DNA of 5,565 nt from an uncultured Labedella sp. (GTDB lineage Bacteria; Actinomycetota; Actinomycetes; Actinomycetales; Microbacteriaceae): contig CAKTZW010000161.1 of NCBI GenBank assembly GCA_934636065.1, positions 1 to 5,565 of the forward strand. Direction: 5' to 3'. Each line of letters starts with the position of its first letter. Position 1 is the stretch's first letter. A model generated the notes under the pieces. It worked only from the letters and a program-made list of their open reading frames with translations, ran no database searches and was not told where the DNA came from. Below are positions 4,868 through 5,565 of the stretch, piece after piece. Made by a program: the position numbers and the translations under genes.

Positions 4868-5565
4868 GATCGGGTCTCCACGGGGGTCGGGTCGTCGGAG
4901 GCGGGGGCACGTCCGGCGCCCAGCGGCAGCGAGGCGCCGAGGCGGAAGCCGCCGGGCGTCCGCCCGGTGCTCACCGTCCCCGTGACCGAGGCGACGCGCT
5001 CCCGGAGACCGAGCAGCCCGTGTCCGGTGTGCGTCTCCGGCCGGTCGATCGGCGAGTCGTCTGTGGTCGTCTCGGGACCGTGAGTCTCGGTGTCGACAGG
5101 ATTGGTGACGACGATCTCGGCGGTCTCGTCCTCGACGGACACCAGGAGGTGGGCGCGCGCCCCGGAGCCGTGCTTGTGCGCGTTCGTGAGCGCCTCCTGA
5201 ATCACGCGGTAGGCCACGAGATCGACGGCGCCCGAGAGCCGTGCGAGGTCGCCCTCGGTGCGGACGCCGACGTCGAGTCCCGCCGACGTGAACTCGCCGA
5301 CGAGGGCGTCGAGTGACCCGAGCCCAGGCTGGGGTGCGACGGTCGGCGGCGCGCCGTCGCCGTCAGCCCGCAGCATCGTGAGGAGGTCCCCGATCTCACC
5401 GAGCACCGTCCTGGCCGCGCTCCGGATCGTGCCGAGCGCCTCCTCGGCGCGTTCGGGCTTCGCGTGCAACGACGCGGACGCCACCCCGGCGTTGAGGCTG
5501 ATGACGGAGATCTGATGGGCGACGACGTCGTGCAGGTCGCGGGCGATCCGCATGCGCTCCTCCAC
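4864..5565 (-). CDS. Two-component sensor histidine kinase, HisKA_3 type (N-terminus beyond the window)
   Basis: The C-terminal 233 residues of a membrane-associated sensor kinase partner of the adjacent regulator. The visible part opens in the HisKA_3 dimerisation domain with EERMRIARDLHDVVAHQIS; the His of DLHD (twelfth visible residue) is the phospho-acceptor. The HATPase_c domain follows: N-box VIQEALTNAHKHG at about 121-133 and G-box GHGLLGLRERV at about 181-191. Between them is an unusually long acidic, Thr-rich stretch (about 157-180, DTETHGPETTTDDSPIDRPE). The leftmost GTG at the window edge is not a true start. Kinases of this class usually carry several transmembrane helices before this region, which are not visible here. 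The stop overlaps the regulator start (ATGA). The stimulus cannot be deduced. Confidence 0.94.
   Translation of the reverse strand: MEERMRIARDLHDVVAHQISVISLNAGVASASLHAKPERAEEALGTIRSAARTVLGEIGDLLTMLRADGDGAPPTVAPQPGLGSLDALVGEFTSAGLDVGVRTEGDLARLSGAVDLVAYRVIQEALTNAHKHGSGARAHLLVSVEDETAEIVVTNPVDTETHGPETTTDDSPIDRPETHTGHGLLGLRERVASVTGTVSTGRTPGGFRLGASLPLGAGRAPASDDPTPVETRS

Noticed and set aside
1..5565. CRISPR array, insertion sequence, phage or toxin-antitoxin genes
   Set aside because: There are no spaced direct repeats, transposase motifs or target duplications, and the gene content is ordinary chromosomal type.

Overview
The window is very GC-rich, with strong G/C preference at third codon positions, GTG starts and ATGA stop/start overlaps, so it is chromosomal DNA of a high-GC actinobacterium. 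A palindromic repeat at 2644-2684, with arms of the type GGTCGCTGAGCCTGTCG, matches what I know of dispersed intergenic repeats in Microbacteriaceae (Microbacterium, Curtobacterium and relatives). That family is my best guess, but it is an inference.

Layout. (1) 7-369, minus: a TetR-family repressor that stops after about 120 residues, apparently shortened. It is divergent from (2) 423-1295, plus: a metallo-beta-lactamase-fold hydrolase. The roughly 50 bp between them are AT-rich against the background. They hold two 17-bp palindromes of consensus ATAGCCATSATRGCTAT, centred 22 bp apart and placed on the likely promoters; both transcripts may be leaderless. (3) 1292-2335, plus: an iron-containing redox enzyme of the haem-oxygenase-like diiron oxidase (HDO) superfamily. 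(4) 2423-2653, plus: a 76-residue CDGSH iron-sulfur protein. (5) 2644-2712: the repeat cluster. (6) 2864-3097, plus: a small, basic, unrecognised protein. (7) On the minus strand, read from the right edge: a sensor histidine kinase (4864 to beyond the edge, N-terminus missing), its NarL-type response regulator (4193-4867, ATGA overlap), and after 77 bp an eight-helix membrane protein (3126-4115). The two halves of the window converge at about 3097/3126.

How they may work together. The TetR protein probably represses itself and the MBL hydrolase through the paired operators. The HDO enzyme follows the MBL frame with an ATGA overlap. However, the last ~50 codons of that frame cross a strong hairpin (1166-1195) and look non-coding, so the true MBL gene may end at about 1158. 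The HDO and CDGSH genes form a likely redox pair, with the CDGSH protein a plausible electron carrier or cluster partner for the metal-dependent oxidase. The kinase/regulator pair looks like a Lia/Des-type envelope or stress system, and the membrane protein behind it is a candidate target or accessory gene.

The most interesting points are the operator/promoter architecture, the HDO-CDGSH module, and two possible frame disruptions (TetR C-terminus and MBL C-terminus). I see no mobile element, CRISPR array or rRNA/tRNA gene.
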